Shown here: piece by piece, positions 6,682 to 9,141 of the stretch
Layout of the letters: each line of letters opens with the position of its first letter
Position numbering within the stretch: position 1 is the stretch's first letter
Assembly: GCA_018263365.1 (NCBI GenBank)
Contig: JAANXI010000068.1
Span: 1-9,141, forward strand
DNA: 9,141 nucleotides
Direction of reading: 5' to 3'
Source: Fidelibacterota bacterium
GTDB taxonomy: Bacteria > Fidelibacterota > JAANXI01
Notes under the pieces: model-generated
The model's database searches: none
What the model saw: only the letters and a program-made list of their open reading frames with translations
Told to the model about the DNA's origin: nothing
Program-made: the position numbers and the translations under genes

Positions 6682-6752
6682 TCACTCTTCGACAAGCTCA
6701 GAGTGACATTCCAAGGCGTCATTCTGAGCTTGTCGAAGGATTAACGCCTTGG
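6682..6752. repeat. REP-like nested inverted repeats between the M1 peptidase and selenoprotein genes
   Basis: Two 21-bp arms at 6687-6707 and 6718-6738 are reverse complements with one mismatch, around a 10-nt loop. Their core is CTTCGACAAGCTCAG. Two smaller inverted repeats overlap this: TCACTCT/AGAGTGA (6682-6688 with 6700-6706) and CCAAGGCGT/ACGCCTTGG (6711-6719 with 6744-6752). The long stem excludes both short ones. The core resembles a CTTCGACAAGCTCAG palindrome that I recall as a common dispersed intergenic repeat in many bacterial genomes. On the minus strand the long stem begins about 30 nt after the M1 stop and is followed by ATTTTATTTT, so it may act as a terminator for the M1 gene. 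Confidence 0.75.
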
Positions 6753-6767
6753 GGTTGTACTCATTAA

Positions 6768-9141
6768 TTACACTTTTCCATTCAACTGAGATTCCACTTT
6801 TTCAAGACGATCAACCAACGACATCCGATCCGATCGCAACTTTTCGACTTCGTCCTGTAATTCCCTGACTGCTTTGCTCTGCTTCTGACTCCCCTGGATG
6901 GTCCGCGCCGCCATGTTGCCCAGGCGCTTCAGCATCCCGTTGGGTTCACGATTCCCAAACGATGTAAGTGCCGGCACGGTGGATGCGTCGTTCAGTTCCT
7001 GTAACCCGTTAACCGCGCTGATTTTTACCCTGAAATGTTCGTCCGGCTTCAATAAATCCAGCAACCGCTGCTTTACTTCTGGCTTCTCCTCGCCCAGTTT
7101 GCCGAGGGCAGATGCCGCTGCAGCTCGCGCCATCGGCGGTTTTCCGTTCTCCGTCCACTCAAGTAGTACGGGAATATTTTCTTCGCTTTTCAGCTCGGCC
7201 AGCCCATTGAACACTCCGGCCCGGATGACCTCGTTAAACGATTCCTTGTCCAGAGATTTTTGGATCTCTTTAGTGACCCAGTCAACTCTTGTTTTTCCCA
7301 GCGAAGTGTTGGCGACGGACTCCACAAAGTAACTGGCATCTTCCTCTGCTAGCGACTTCACAGCTTCAGCCGTAGTCTCATCGTGGTAATTGCCCAGTGC
7401 TTCCACTACCGCCCGACGGGCTTTGGGATGCTCAATTCTCAATGCATCAATCAATGTATTTCTCGCCCTCTCGGATTTGATCTCACCCAGCACTTTGGCG
7501 ATTTCGGCCTGCACGCCCCAAAATTCTTCGGAGTACAACGCTTCGCTCAGCGCATCCACCACTTTTGCCGATGCGTTCTCCTGCAAGGCCTTCGCAGCGT
7601 AAATCCGGCACATGACATCTTCGGCGTTAGTCAACTGGTTGAGTAACAGATCCTGCGGGACTTCCAGCTTCAGCTGCTTCAGTATCCAGTTTTTCGGGTC
7701 GAACTCGAAGCGTTCCGGTTTGGAGTCGATATGGAAATAAAAGACCTGCTCTTTTTCCTGCAAGCGGATCTGTTTTTCCGTCGCATCTCCATCTGACACA
7801 AACCGAACATCGATTGGCACGTCAAAAATCGACGTCTTCTTTTTCGTTTCCTGCGTCTGCTTGACCGTAATTTTTGCAGTGCCAGCCTCACCGTCTTCGT
7901 CCGGCTCCCAGGTATAATTCACGGTTATCTCCGGGAAACCGGCACCGAATACCCACTGGTCGAAGAACTTTTTCATATTCCGGCCGGTGACGTCCTCGAT
8001 AGCCCGAATCAGGTCAATAGTTTCCACATTCTGTTGTTGGTGCGTGGTAACGTAATGATTCATCACCTGCCAGAAAGTCTCGTCGCCCAGTTCCTTGCGC
8101 AGCATGTTAAGTACCAGGGAGCCCTTTTCGTAGAGATGTCGATCAAAGATATCGATCGGTTCCCGATAGGTATCCACCACGATGGGACGGCGGTATTTTT
8201 TATCTTCGCCGAAATACCTTTGGGCGTTTTGGTGTAGTTTGTAGCGAAATTCATCTTCGCCGAGATCTTCCTCGCGATACAGCGCTTCGAAATAGGTGGC
8301 GAAGCCCTCGTTCAGCCAGGCATGGCTCCAGTCTTTGCAAGTCAGCAGATCACCAAACCACTGGTGTGCCAGTTCATGCGCCACGAGGGGTTCGCTCTCG
8401 AAGTCCAGGTGTGCGCGTTCGTCATGGAGCGTCAGCGCGGTCTGCGTCGTGGCGGTGGTGTTCTCCATGCCGCCGAACACAAAATCATCCACAGCGATCT
8501 GGGCGTACTTTTCATAAGGATATTTGAAGTTCAACTTTTCGGAGAAGAACCGGACCATATCCGGTGTCTTGCCGAAGGAACGTTCGCCCTCTTCCTCGCG
8601 GCCCGGCGTCACGTAGTATGAGATCGAGATATCCTTGTAATGCTCCGTGTGCTCGGTGAATTTCCCGGCCACCAGCGTAATCAAATACGAAACGTGTGGT
8701 ATTACTTGCTTCCAGTGATAGATTTTCGTCCCGGCCTCTGCATCGTGAGTGGTTTCCAGCAGTTTTCCATTGGACAGCGCAAAGAACTCTTCATCAACTG
8801 TCGCAATCATCTCACTGGAGGCCTTCTCATTGGGATAATCGAAGCACGGAAACCAGTATTTGGAGTCCTCATCCTGTCCCTGCGTCCAGATCTGTACCGG
8901 CTTGTCCGGATACTCTTCCGTGGGCTGGACGAAGTACAATCCCAGTCGCGGCTCTTCCACTTTATACTGAATTTGCACCGTCGATTCATCGCCGCTCCCT
9001 AACTTCTCCGGCAAATCAATCAGCAAGCGGGTACCGGTGTGCTCGAAGTCCAGTGAGTTTCCGTCAGGACCCGAGACCTGAAGAATCTCCATCTCCGCGG
9101 CATCAAGGGTAATACGGGAGAGATCATCCTGGATAGCAGTA
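6768..9141 (-). CDS. M1-family aminopeptidase with C-terminal HEAT repeats (5' end beyond window)
   Basis: A zinc aminopeptidase of the gluzincin M1 family that removes N-terminal residues from peptides. The frame stays open to the right edge, and the 16 residues before the first in-window Met (9092) read like M1 N-terminal sequence (SRITLDAAEMEILQV), so the true start lies outside. Numbered from that Met: exopeptidase motif GGMEN (207-211), zinc site HELAH (239-243) with the third ligand Glu262 in NEGF, and catalytic Tyr321 in YEKG. All are intact. About 490-735 is a run of alpha-helical HEAT-type repeats (for example ARAAAASALGKLGEEK and RAVVEALGNY) in place of the ERAP1-like C domain of many M1 enzymes. 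About 740-772 is a charged heptad coiled coil. HEAT repeats and coiled coil suggest oligomerisation or substrate gating (inference). No signal peptide can be judged without the start. A REP-like hairpin follows the TAA stop. Confidence 0.94.
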   Translation of the reverse strand, partial: TAIQDDLSRITLDAAEMEILQVSGPDGNSLDFEHTGTRLLIDLPEKLGSGDESTVQIQYKVEEPRLGLYFVQPTEEYPDKPVQIWTQGQDEDSKYWFPCFDYPNEKASSEMIATVDEEFFALSNGKLLETTHDAEAGTKIYHWKQVIPHVSYLITLVAGKFTEHTEHYKDISISYYVTPGREEEGERSFGKTPDMVRFFSEKLNFKYPYEKYAQIAVDDFVFGGMENTTATTQTALTLHDERAHLDFESEPLVAHELAHQWFGDLLTCKDWSHAWLNEGFATYFEALYREEDLGEDEFRYKLHQNAQRYFGEDKKYRRPIVVDTYREPIDIFDRHLYEKGSLVLNMLRKELGDETFWQVMNHYVTTHQQQNVETIDLIRAIEDVTGRNMKKFFDQWVFGAGFPEITVNYTWEPDEDGEAGTAKITVKQTQETKKKTSIFDVPIDVRFVSDGDATEKQIRLQEKEQVFYFHIDSKPERFEFDPKNWILKQLKLEVPQDLLLNQLTNAEDVMCRIYAAKALQENASAKVVDALSEALYSEEFWGVQAEIAKVLGEIKSERARNTLIDALRIEHPKARRAVVEALGNYHDETTAEAVKSLAEEDASYFVESVANTSLGKTRVDWVTKEIQKSLDKESFNEVIRAGVFNGLAELKSEENIPVLLEWTENGKPPMARAAAASALGKLGEEKPEVKQRLLDLLKPDEHFRVKISAVNGLQELNDASTVPALTSFGNREPNGMLKRLGNMAARTIQGSQKQSKAVRELQDEVEKLRSDRMSLVDRLEKVESQLNGKV

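Noticed and set aside
6687..6738. Two-unit repeat as the start of a CRISPR array
   Set aside because: There are only two units, in inverted orientation with a 10-nt spacer, and no cas genes nearby.
6351..6767. A 138-codon plus-strand ORF spanning the selenoprotein gene and the inverted repeat
   Set aside because: It lies antisense to the selenoprotein, runs through the repeat, and shows no family motif or ribosome site.

Overview
The window holds five genes, all on the minus strand, plus about 480 bases of poorly coding DNA at the left edge. Base composition is moderate (roughly half G+C by eye). The gene types suggest a bacterium, perhaps from the Bacteroidota/Calditrichota-like (FCB) assemblage: a Thermus-type single-domain proline dehydrogenase, an M1 aminopeptidase fused to HEAT repeats, and a very long CPBP membrane protein. 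That placement is a guess from gene style, not a demonstrated assignment.

Layout in transcription order, from right to left: (1) an M1 aminopeptidase with a C-terminal HEAT-repeat array, cut by the right edge; (2) an inverted-repeat intergenic region; (3) a 77-residue SelW-like (Rdx family) selenoprotein whose catalytic motif is Cys-Asn-Ala-Sec, with an in-frame UGA at 6600-6602 that a standard gene caller reads as a stop; (4) a CPBP intramembrane protease of about 1116 residues, built from two homologous halves of which only the first keeps the catalytic residues; (5) a terminator and a promoter-bearing gap; (6) proline dehydrogenase; (7) Xaa-Pro aminopeptidase 37 nt further on, probably in the same operon. 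On the plus strand, a fragment resembling the end of a response-regulator receiver domain meets the aminopeptidase tail to tail, with a 4-base overlap.

Functionally the window is a peptide- and proline-use neighbourhood. The M1 enzyme trims peptides. The M24B enzyme removes the residue in front of proline, which the M1 class handles poorly. Proline dehydrogenase feeds proline into respiration. The selenoprotein is probably a thiol-redox protein; its placement between two peptidases may be incidental. The least expected items are the selenoprotein with its SECIS-like hairpin and the duplicated CPBP protein with a degenerate second half.
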